A stretch of 64,000 nucleotides of DNA from Aplidium turbinatum (lineage: Eukaryota; Chordata; Ascidiacea; Aplousobranchia; Polyclinidae), in NCBI GenBank assembly GCA_918807975.1, contig OU964918.1:35262477-35326476 (forward strand), written 5' to 3'. How positions within the stretch are numbered: the stretch's first letter is position 1; the number at the start of each line of letters is the position of its first letter. The translations under genes were made by a program, and so were the position numbers. Shown here piece by piece: positions 47,498 through 57,198 of this stretch. Under the pieces are notes generated by a model, which saw only the letters and a program-made list of their open reading frames with translations, had not been told where the DNA came from and did not search any database.

Positions 47498-48015
47498 AAC
47501 AACGGCGATTCAACAAATTCAGGTTCAACAATGACAATGGCGAAAACCACGCTGAGATATCCACCAAAGCAGCGGCTAAAATCAAGAAAGCCATTTGTAC
47601 GCGCTGCACAAGACCTTCTGGCAGCCTCTGGTGGAAATCCTAGCAAACAGTGGTGCCACGCGGCGTGGTGTGAACAATGGTCAAGCAGCACATCCCCACT
47701 TCGCCAAGTATTCAGATCCCCGCCCGAGAACCAGCTGGGCCATGGTCTCTCTAGACTTGCCTCATCAAGGCGTAACCGTTTGCTCACTGGTGTTGGACGC
47801 TATGGTGCAGACATGTTGCGCTGGGGCTTGGCAGAAAGTGCTACTTGTGAGTGTGGTGAAATGCAGACGGCAGCCCACATTATCAAGGATTGCCGGCTAT
47901 TCAGACCACCTCATGGTATGGAAGGCCTAGATTCTATCGACGACGACACCAGGCAGTGACTAACCAACGGATGCCCTGACATATAGCGACAACACGAGAA
48001 AAGAACAACGGCGAT
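47498..48015 (+). mobile_element. 5'-truncated LINE fragment inside Penelope copy 1
   Basis: The insert, 47510-48003, is flanked by an exact 12-bp duplication, AACAACGGCGAT (47498-47509 and 48004-48015). It encodes a LINE C-terminus: RRNRLLTGVGRYGADMLRWG, then CECGEMQTAAHIIKDC and a stop near 47959. The TG.GR...L..WG, C.CG...T..HI...C pattern is a standard LINE C-terminal zinc-knuckle region. The 3' end is ACACGAGAAAAG. Confidence 0.88.
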
Positions 48016-48095
48016 GAAATGTCAATTAAAAATTTCAATAAATTATAAGTAGGCGAACCGATAAAGGACAAACAATAAAACAAAAAATATTCATG

Positions 48096-49150
48096 AAAAA
48101 AAGTTAGCTGCTTTACGACAATTACAGCTCTCAGAAAGAAATGACACATCATAGTTGACAAACCGATGGGTGAAAAATCTAAGCCAGAAAGAAATCACTA
48201 AACGTCAAGTCAAAGTGTTGAAAAAGGGTCACAATTTTGCCATTTAGCCCAATTTGATTCCGAAATTGGATATTGTAGCAGCAACAGAGAAAGGATACAG
48301 ATTACAGAGGTGTGAATGACGCAGCTGGTGTTGCAACGGTCAGATCAAAGATTACTCAAATTCTGAATTCGGCAAGACCCCCTCCACCCAATCTTCTTCC
48401 AGAAGAAATGACAGCTTTAAAAGAACAGAAATTTGACAGCTCCATCAAAATAATAAAAGCCGATAAAGGGAACGCTACGGTAATTATGGACAGTTCTGAG
48501 TATCATAACAAACTCTCTGAACTTTTAAATGACAATACTACATACAAAATTTTAAGACGTCAACCTAATCCTATTGCATCTATTGAAAAATCTGTAAACA
48601 AATTAGTTTGGCGATTTGCAACTAAACGAAAAATCACTATGCCAGTTTATCATCGTCTTAAGTGTAATAAGAGTGTAACTCCGAAAATTTATAGATTGCC
48701 CAAAATTCATAAAAACCACACCCCTCTTCGACCTATCGTGTCCTTTATCGGTTCGCCTACTTATAATTTATCGAAGTTTTTAATTGACATTTTATCGCCA
48801 TTGTTGAACCAAGAATACACCGTAAAAAATTCTTTTGAGTTTGTACAATTAATCAAAAACACCTCTATTGATTGCAATAATTGCTTTGTTTCTTTTGATG
48901 TTGTGAGCTTATTTACTTCTGTCCCTCTCAAAGAATGTTTGCAGACTAAACTTTCTATGAATGACGTGACAGAAGCTTTGAAATTGTGTTTTGAGTCCAT
49001 TGTATTTTGTTATAATAACGTTCTTTATGGTCAAATTTATGGTACGCCGATGGGTTCTTGCATTTCCCCGGTCGTGGCTAACATTTTCATGAAATACATT
49101 GAGCGCACTGCCATCGCTTCATTCCATGCATACACCACCGCAAGTTTGGG
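48096..49150 (+). mobile_element. Penelope-like element copy 2 (plus strand, N-terminal half)
   Basis: This holds the N-terminal and first RT part: NSARPPPPNLLPEE, IIKADKGNATVIMD, YRLPKIHKNHTPLRPI, SFIGSPTYNL, FDVVSLFT and GTPMGSCISPVVAN. It stops before the YVDD box and GIY-YIG domain. It lies head to head with copy 1, the two meeting near 48095. Clean frame from about 48312 to beyond 49100. Confidence 0.85.
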
Positions 49151-49154
49151 TGAT

Positions 49155-49720
49155 TGCCATATTACTTTAGGTCGTCTGTCAGGAGACACCCACCATCAAA
49201 TTTGTCTGTCAGATACATTTTTGTGAAGCTTAACACTCATACATTAATTTTCAATTGGTTTTATCCGGTAACTATTTCAGCTGACCTAGCTCAAGTTAGG
49301 GGGGCCACCTACTTTAGGTCGTCTGTTAGGGGACACCCACCATCAAATTTGTCTGTCACATATATTTTTGTGAAGCGTGACACCCACAGATTAATAATCA
49401 GTTGGTTTTATCCGGTAACTTTTTCAGCTGACCTAGCGCAAATTTTTTAGAGGGTATAAAACTTGTCTGTCAGAGTCCCCCCACCACCGAAAATGTCTGT
49501 CACATACCAGACAATCATGTAGAAATAATTTACTGTACAACCAACTAAGTTTCAAGCGGTCACTTTTTCAGCTAACCTAGCGCATTTTTTGGGCCATGAA
49601 AATTGCCCCCCATTCCCATACCCACCACCGGCGGCCCGGCAAACTTCCAGATTATGAGTACCCACATACCACCGGACATCGCTGTATGAATAGAAATTGG
49701 TAACTTTTTCACCTAGAGTG
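49155..49720. repeat. Tandem repeat, about 145-bp unit
   Basis: GGTAACTTTTTCAGCTGACC or close variants recur at about 49267, 49416, 49557 and 49698. The preceding TTTGTCTGTCA(C/G) and CACCCACCATCAAATTTG strings are shared by the first two units. The later units are diverged. Confidence 0.65.
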
Positions 49721-52030
49721 AAGGTCGCGGGCTCCCGGTCTAGTAAGCGCAGAAAACCCCCTCTCTCACACAGGCAGGTAGTAACAAATGGCTGGAGAGC
49801 TTTTACTGCGTGCGTGCAGTGGTGCCAAAGTAAGGGGGATGGGGGGATATATCCCCCCAATATTTTGACAGCATCCCCCCCAATAATTCAGAAAAAAAAT
49901 AGTTGCTATGAAGTTGTACTTCGATTTAGTTGTTTGCAAGCATCTCAAATTGCTGTTGCTTTTCTTTTATTGATGTTTGATCACAGTTCTAAATTGTCTT
50001 GGATTTGACGCTAGACAATGAAGGACCTTCATTGAAGGTATTAAGGACGAGTTGGACCAGGCCACTGGCCACGGCACTGCAGTAATGAAGAAACTGCAGA
50101 AACGTATTTGGGACTTGTGCTGATTTTGCAGCCTTTGGCACTTATAGAGCAATTTAGTATCACGCTACAAGGAGAAAAGCTCGACATTGACTCTTGTGAC
50201 GAGCTGTTTCAGACCCTGAAAATCACTCGAGAGAAATATTGTGATTTGGAGTTTGAGAACAATTACAAAAATACAGTTTCACTTCCGGAAAAAATTTGCT
50301 ACTAATTTTATCACGCCTTTGCAAGCACCACGGCAAAGAAGAGTCTCTGAAAGATTGGGTGGAGGCTCGATGGCAGCTCCTGCAGACACTCAACTGCATT
50401 AAGTTATAAAATACTTTACAATCAGTTCATGGATAGAGTTATCTCTGAACTGACCGAACGGTTTGAAAGTAGCCTGAATTCCGATTCTGCAAAGTATAAA
50501 GAACTTGCACGAATTTTCAAGACCGCTTAGTTCCTGAAATGGTCAAAAATTATCCAGAGCTGAATTGACAATCGATGAGTTATCAAATTGATTCATTCAG
50601 CAAGGCAACAGGAGCAAAATCTCTGTAGGCTACGATGCTAAAAAAGCTTACCAGGCATTGTCCGAGTTGGAAAAACCTCTCTTTATTCTCAAATTTAATA
50701 CTCCAGCTGATTAAGATCCTCTTTTTGCCTGGTAACTCTGCTGCTTGTGAGAGGTCATTTTCCAATCTTCGTAGATTGAAAACCTGGCTGAGAAATACTT
50801 TGGGATATGAAAGGTTAAATGCTAGCATTGTTTGCAACATTCACCAAAATATTTTAAATGACATCAGCATAAATGACAGTGCTAATGTATTTTCAATGTG
50901 CACTACCGTAAGACGCAATTCGGTTGTAACAAGTTCTTGTGATGTGTTTGAAAGTTAGCATTTTTGTCATAAATTTGCAGATGTTCTTCTGTAGCTTCGA
51001 TTGTTTTCAATCTCCTGACTACTAGTGACTTTGTCCTATAGCGCACTAAGTGTAGTGATTCTAGTGAAGGAGAGCGCAAGAAGAAAAGTATAACTTCTGT
51101 TTTTTTAAGTATTCATTGTAAGTTCATAGGTTCGAATCCCGCTGGAGGTACCAATTTTTCTTTGCTTGTTTCTTAATCTTGCAGCAGTCATTCACAAGAG
51201 CACTGGTAGCACTTTTATCTCCACGATTTCTTGTCTGTATATTATGCTGTTAGCAGCTAATTTACCGAGGTCCGGTGATTGTTTAATAAACTTAATACCA
51301 GAACCACTAAAATTGTGTATAAAGGTAGCCTATGCATCCCCCCAATGTTCAAAATCGTCTAAACTTTAATAAAATTTTGATTTATCCCCCCAATCCTCCA
51401 CTAACTTCGGCACCACTGCGGGCGTGCCAACAACAGTTTTTTCATTTGTGACTTTTGTCCAAAATTGACCAATGGTTTCTTTCTTAAAATAGTTCATCAA
51501 TACACTGTCGCACTGAATGTCAATAAACTCCTCTTGAAACTCAAAAATGCATAGGTAGCCTTCCTGTAGGGTATCTACATCAATAGCAAATGGATTGCGC
51601 ACCCATTCCAAGACAAATCCTTTGCATTTTTAGGGATAATCAAATCAAATTATCGCATCAATAAACCCAAATGCCTTTCTATGACAAGCTGAACATCGTC
51701 AAAGCCAAACTCCGTCTTGCAGTAACTGTTTCAAAACAGTAGCCTAAATGATGCTGTTTTCTGGGACACGATCTTCTTCCACAAATTCAACTTTTCTGTA
51801 AAAGCAATCAGTTTTTCAAATACATCGACCAACATTATGTTTGGTCCTTGCAAAGATTTATTCAAGATAATCAGCTGCGAAAATATATCAGAAAGATACA
51901 CCACAAACAAAAGCCACTTTTGATCAGCAAACTTTTCTACCAAGCTATACTTCTTGTTTATTAAAAATTCTTTCACCTCCTTGCGCATCTTTTTCCTTCT
52001 TTGAAGAGGATGTGGGAAATGCATTAATTT
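49690..52030 (-). mobile_element. hAT transposase relic (ZBED/GTF2IRD2 type), minus strand
   Basis: The right part (52024-51419) encodes LSDIFSQLIILNKSLQG, FEKLIAFTEKLNLWKK, EWVRNPF and DSVLMNYFKKETIGQFW. This matches the late region of hAT transposases related to GTF2IRD2/ZBED5 proteins. The expected C-terminal piece (KALQPFVTTCLCE) is found at 49816-49690. The two parts are separated by the hAT element at 49817-51418, so this older copy was split by it. It is degraded. Confidence 0.7.
49809..51426 (+). mobile_element. hAT element with degraded transposase
   Basis: The element is 49817-51418 with ends CAGTGGTGCCAAAGT and the complement of CTTCGGCACCACTG. The 8-bp flanks CGTGCGTG and CGGGCGTG match at 7 of 8. 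Near 50720-50860 the plus strand encodes LPGNSAACERSFSNLRRLKT, then ERLNASIVCNIHQNI, the C-terminal dimerisation domain of hAT transposases. Earlier parts are short broken frames. It sits inside the older minus-strand hAT relic. Confidence 0.85.
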
Positions 52031-52151
52031 TTCATTTGATAAGGTTTAAAACAATTAATTGTCCAAGTTTAGCAATTATTTGTATTTGTTTGGGGTGGTT
52101 TTTGAAGCAACTAATTGTTACAATTCCCTAGTCTAGTGTTACTGTAGGCTA

Positions 52152-53065
52152 CTGTTGTGCAGGGAATGGGATGAAATGGAATGGAAGACGTTTTTTCCAT
52201 CTTCCATCCTGAGATTTTCTTCCATTCCATCTCCATTCCATCTTAGAAATCTTCCATTCCATCTTCCATTCCATCTCAGAAATCTCTTCCATCTTCCATT
52301 CCATCTTCCATCTTCACATTTTGTGATCTCCGCGTTGAATATGCCACAAATAAACCTAAAAACCATAGGCTAAATTTAAGCTAAAAATTTAACAGCAGTA
52401 TTTTCCTAAAGATTACGTACCATTTGGTGTTATAACTAGAGACGTAGATTGATTCTATAAATACAGAAAGAAACAACACCTAGCAAAGTTAAAGAAACTG
52501 TTGTAGTAGTCTACGTTGGCAGGCCCTGATTTAGGGGGGGGGCAGAGAGTGCAGGTGCGCCGGCCCCCGACTTTTGAAGGGCCCCCCTACGTTGACAAAA
52601 TGTGATTTTGTGTTATTATTATTTTATTCTTTCAGCCTTTGAAGTTTCTGCAAAGTGCTGTGTAGAGCAGTATCGGATTAATGCTACTGTAGTTGTAGAG
52701 GTGGTTTTTCGCGCCGTAGGCGCGAAAAATTTTTTTTTTGCACGGGGGCCCCCGATCTGAAAGTGCCCCAGGCCCCCCATCAGCTAAATCCGGCCCTGTA
52801 CGTTGGAGAAGATAACAAAGTACCTAACGAAAATACTTGAGCAGCATCGCAGACAATTGGTGTAATAAAATGCATGCCTTGATAAAGCGTTAGAAAGTTA
52901 ATGATGGAATTGAGATGGAATGATGGAAAATTGTCTTCCATCCCATCATCAAGATCTTCCATTCCTTTCCATCCTTGACATTTTCCATCTTTCATCCCAA
53001 AATCTGTCTTCCATTCCATTCCATCTTCCATTCCATTCCATCCCATCCCATTCCCTGCTGTTGTG
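52152..53065. mobile_element. hAT-type MITE rich in TTCCAT repeats
   Basis: The element is 52160-53057, flanked by an exact 8-bp duplication, CTGTTGTG, at 52152-52159 and 53058-53065. Ends are CAGGGAATGGGATG and its near-complement. Both arms carry simple repeats (TTCCATCTTCCATTCCATC, about 52190-52320 and 52925-53050), so the arms can pair. A second MITE (52520-52798) has inserted into it. Confidence 0.85.
52512..52806. mobile_element. hAT MITE (family X), nested copy
   Basis: The element is 52520-52798 with exact duplications, TACGTTGG, at 52512-52519 and 52799-52806. Ends are CAGGCCCTGATTTAG and the complement of CTAAATCCGGCCCTG. It is the same family as 46866-47125, in opposite orientation. 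Confidence 0.9.
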
Positions 53066-53277
53066 TACACTTCACCGCAAAATGCGTGTGGCAAAATCAT
53101 CGAGTGAAACCCGCAGCGTAGATAGAATAGCAGAAATTACGAAAACTAAATTAGTGGTAGGCAGTTTTAACTTTGCTCAAGAGACATTATTTTTTATCAT
53201 CACATCTTACAGCGACCCAGCCAAATGAAACGGCGAACCAGTTTTGGGTCGGGACCCAGGAGTTGAGAAGCACTGCC

Positions 53278-54081
53278 TTATGGGGAGTTTCTGAAAAAAT
53301 TCGGCGTATCTTAAATAAAATTGGTGTAAAAGTCGCTTTGAAACCTTTCTTGACAATAAGTAAATTGTTGCCGTCTTTAAAAGACAAAGCGAAATCTCAA
53401 GTTTGGTGTACCAAGTTTCTTGTGATGATTGCAATTTAATTTATGTTGGCTAAACCAAACGAAATCTTAAATCTCGCATTAATGAACACAAAAGAGCTTT
53501 CAAATATCAACGCCAGGAACATTCTGCTCCTTGCATGCATGCCATAACTTCAGATCATAAAATAACTTGGAGCAATTCTAAAATTCTAAAAGTTGAAAGT
53601 GATTATAAAAAGCGAATGTGTTCTGAAAGTTGTTTCATCAATCAAAAGCCTCATGTGATGAATCGCAATGATGGCATCTCTTTTCCTGCGATCTACAAAA
53701 AACTATTGTAAGATCTTATTTTACGTTGTTTAAATTGGTTTCATGCTGATTGTAAAACTGTGCAGCAGTGCGTACAAAACTCGATTCATCATGATGACTC
53801 ATGCCGTTCACTCTCCTCTCCTGTTGTTATTTAAGTTTCTTGTTGATGGTTAACAATCAAGACCTTTCTTCTAAGTTATTTCAAACTTTGCGCGCGATAA
53901 TTTTTTGTCTAGATGCTGAATTTTCTTTTTGCATGTTTAGTTGATTTCAGCAACATGATCCTGTGTTTTGCCATGCTAGACTGGTAGTCACTACCTGGTC
54001 TAGCCCCCTGAAGAAGTCAATCGTGTCTGATTGACGAAACGTCGAAATAAAAGCAGATTGTCACTGTATACATCTGGTGAT
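53278..54081 (+). mobile_element. Penelope-like element copy 3 (3' part)
   Basis: This copy covers the stretch before the GIY-YIG domain, the domain itself in broken frame (near 53420-53560), and the 3' region ending CTGGTGAT at 54081. It is a near mirror of 45466-46375. The 3' end holds CTGAAGAAGTCAATC and GATTGACGAAACGTC, discussed in the findings. Confidence 0.85.
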
Positions 54082-54312
54082 AGTTTAGCTTAATTTGCAC
54101 CAGTAGAACTCATATTATTTAATTAAATGCCTGGAGAACAGCCTCATTCAATTTTCAGCAGAGTCCAGACACTGGAGTCGCATGGAAAAGCATTGGTGAG
54201 TACCATTGTTGTTAGCATTTTTGATAAAGCATTAGATGATTCAATTAGTCCGATGTAGTAGGCTACTATTAAATGCAATATATAATTATTCATAAAGCTA
54301 GGTTTTAGGACA

Positions 54313-54990
54313 CACCTGGGCATTGGCGTAGCCAAGGGGGGCGAAAGGGGCCATGCACCCCCCAAATTTTCAAAGTTTGGATTCAGAAGTTGAGCCCTTT
54401 GTTGAAAATATAATAAAATTTATATCGTTTTCCAAGACGTCTGGCTATTAACACCCCCCAGCACTTGTTTTTTTAGACACACAGAAAGACACCAATAAAT
54501 TTTGCAAATCGCGCAAAGTTTGCGCGATTTACGCTTTTTTTAACTAATCCATGGAAGCAATTTCAGAATCGCTTGCTCTGTTGGGTTTTTGTGTAGCTGA
54601 GTTTTTGGTGTTCTCTAACTTTAGCCGCAGTTTTTGCCCGTTTGTGTGTAAGAGTTACCTTTAATAAGTTAATAGCTGTTTATCTGCTAATAAATTTCAT
54701 ACAAATATTACCCTAAAAGTGTTTCCAGAAAGCGCTATAATCCATTATTTGAGTGTAATTTTGCAAAAATTTTCTGGGAAGCATGCCCCCGGACCCCCCT
54801 AGAATACGCGTGCCTGAGGCACGCTCTAACCCCCCACCACTTTTATTGCTTCCCTTGCTCAACCCACCAGAATACGCCACTGCACATCAGGTGGCAATGT
54901 CTCAAATCAAACACTTTGTCGTTCTCTTGAATTCATCAAATATTTGGCCCCCCTAATTCTTTTTCTGGCTACGCCACTGCGTGACCTGGG
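54313..54990. mobile_element. hAT-like element, about 660 bp
   Basis: Left end CATTGGCGTAGCCAAGGGGG at 54321; right end near 54979 is the complement of CAGTGGCGTAGCCAG. Flanks CACCTGGG and GACCTGGG match at 7 of 8 if three extra bases are allowed at the right. A further inner end (AATACGCCACTG) near 54880 suggests a composite. No coding capacity. Confidence 0.6.
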
Positions 54991-55809
54991 TGTGCAGGGT
55001 AGTGATTTTTAAGTTAGTTTCGATAATACTACATAGATAATCTACTGTCTTTTCAAGGAAGTCAACTTTTTGTAGCAAGCTCGCGCGGTGCGTTTTTTTT
55101 TGTAGGGTTTATTTGTTTTGTTTTATGTCGCTAGTTTTGTGGCTCAGACTGCTGTGTTGTATCGCAATTTTGCAATTGTGGTAGGCTAAGATATAATTAA
55201 CCAAATCGATTAGTTTTCACATAAAATCTCAAAAACACACTAAATTATTTGGTCAAGTTTTTGTTAGGTCAATAAGGTCATTTTTACATTTTAAAGTAAA
55301 TTGTTTTGAGTTTTCAGGTCGATGAAAACTTGCTCGAGTTGTAAGGAATGGGCTACATCAAATTTTGACAATCTTTTTTTACTCCAAGCACAAGCATGGT
55401 CTGAAATTGAACAAACGATGGATTGCGTGTAAATTAAATGTGATTAAATCCAAAACGTCTATTACGAGATAATTTATTTTTTGTGGCCCGGCAGCAAATG
55501 CATCGCAAACTTGTGGTCGCTGACCTCTTCTGTACATCACTGTTAAGTTTAAGCGTTGAATGAACATGGACGTCGCCAGTGTTTTTTTTGAGGTGTTTTG
55601 GGGGACCGAAACGGTCCCCCAAATTTCTCCAGCGGTTTCCCAAAATTTGGACTTGCAACTACAGTAGAAAAGTAATGGTTGTTTCTCGCTATGTCTTCAG
55701 CAAATATGGCTATTTTTTGATATTTAAATGAAACACTTGCGGTCTCTTAAAACTACTTAGCGGTCGCCCAAACCAAACCTTAAAAAAAACCTGGACGTCG
55801 CTATTATAA
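54991..55809. other. Non-coding stretch with a possible MITE
   Basis: GGACGTCGCCAGTG near 55569 and GGACGTCGCTATT near 55793 bracket a C/G-run-rich segment in direct, not inverted, orientation. I make no firm call. No genes are seen. Confidence 0.3.
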
Positions 55810-56262
55810 CATCACGGACAGGAAGCTAAAAGCTGCCGTGCAAGATGAGGCTCAACAAGATTGTCATATTGGAGTTTTTAATGCCAAGTTTGAGAAATTT
55901 GGCGTTTTTTTAATGCATTTTTTCTTTTTCAGTTTGGCCTTTTGACATATTTTTGGCGTTTTTGGAATTTCTTTAGCATTCTAAATGGAAGTTTAAAAAA
56001 CTTCGGTAGTAAAAATTGAAAAATGATAGAAATCATGCTGTTGACAAAATCAGCTAGCTCAAAATGTAATAGGATAATGAAAAGCATTATCAGGATGCGG
56101 GCTTTTCAAACCTGATGTTTTTTTAATTAATCACTGCGAATTGGTAAAACAGAGTTTTTTACACTTCTATTTCAAATGTTAAAACAATTCAAAAAACGCC
56201 AATATGGCAATCCTGTTCGAGCCTGATCTTGCACGGCAGCGTTTGGCTTTCTGTCCATGATG
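55810..56262. mobile_element. DNA element with about 60-bp inverted repeats
   Basis: The left arm starts CATCACGGACAGGAAGC and continues GCTGCCGTGCAAGATGAGGC, then CATATTGG. The right arm is the near-complement, ending CTGTCCATGATG at 56262. The interior has no coding capacity. Its right edge was used as the target of the next element. Confidence 0.7.
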
Positions 56263-57198
56263 CCAGGCGCGGATCTAGGATTTTATTTTGGGGGAGGCCA
56301 GAAGATTTGAAAATAAATTAAAAAGTAAAAAAAAGATAAAACAGATATGAACAATCAGTGGCGTAGCCAGAAATTTGGGGGTTTTGACGGCCGGCGGGCG
56401 AAGCCTGACGGCGTGTTCGCCGAAGGCGACACCCAGCGGCGGGGGGTCTGGGGGGCCTCCGCCAGAAAATTTTGAAAAATTACTTTGAATTTGGTGCATT
56501 CTGAGAGCATTTTCAACAAAAATATGGATATAAATATTCCTGTAAAATGGTGCTGTCCGGTGGCATAGCAAAAGGATAAGATCATGTTTTCTTCGGTATT
56601 TTTTCGGTAATAAAGCTAATTGATCTCTATGTTTTCTTGGGTTTCCGACAAATTGTTCGTAAGCAATTGTTCGTAAAGCAATTGTTCGTAAAATTAATTC
56701 TTCGTAAAACAATTCTTCCTAAAGCATTTTTTCGTGCATGCAGTTAAAATTTGATGTATACGAAGAAATGCTTTACGAAGAATTGTTTTACGGATTTCAT
56801 TTTACGAAAAACAGTTTACGAACAATTGTTTTACGAACAATTGCTTACGAACAATTGCTTTACGAACAATTGCTTACGAACAATTTGCCTATAACCGTTT
56901 TCTTATTGCTAATTCCTGGCTGAGATGTTTGAATGTTTGGTATTGGCAAAACTCGCTCTTTTAATGCAGTTTCGCTTAAAATTAGGCAAACTTTGGTTTA
57001 GAGACATACAGTAGAGAGACTGAAAGCATCATTCTCAATATCGTGACGTCACACGCGTGCCAAAATGGGGGTTGTAAGCCCGCTGTGGGACTAATATAAG
57101 CTGTTTAGAAGCATATCAAACCATTCAACAATTTTTCACAAAATTTCGGGGGGGCCCGGGCCCCTTGGGCCCCCCATAGATCCGCGCCTGCATGATGC
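56256..57198. mobile_element. hAT-type element, 927 bp
   Basis: The element is 56264-57190 with exact 8-bp duplications, CATGATGC, at 56256-56263 and 57191-57198. Ends are CAGGCGCGGATCTA and its complement. It carries a single inner hAT-like end (CAGTGGCGTAGCCAG at 56356) and the inverted motif array at 56648-56888, so other sequences have landed inside. No transposase is seen. Confidence 0.88.
56648..56888. repeat. Inverted arrays of a 14-bp CAATTGTTCGTAA motif
   Basis: CAATTGTTCGTAA(A)G and variants repeat head to tail from 56648 to about 56730. The complement, TTACGAACAATTG, repeats from about 56760 to 56888. The two arrays face each other around a short centre, so the whole can fold as a long hairpin. 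Confidence 0.8.

Larger units (their letters stand above)
45466..48095 (-). mobile_element. Penelope-like element copy 1 (minus strand)
   Basis: Reading leftward: RT core beginning SFIGSPTYNL (about 48075), FDVVSLFT (about 47400) and YVDDTFYI (about 46820), then linker, then the GIY-YIG endonuclease (LIYVGQTKRDLKSCINEHKRAF, about 46240-46150) and a 3' region ending near 45466. RT plus a C-terminal GIY-YIG nuclease is unique to Penelope-like elements. The copy starts inside the RT, is interrupted by a LINE fragment (47510-48003) and a hAT MITE (46866-47125), and is frame-broken. Confidence 0.88.
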
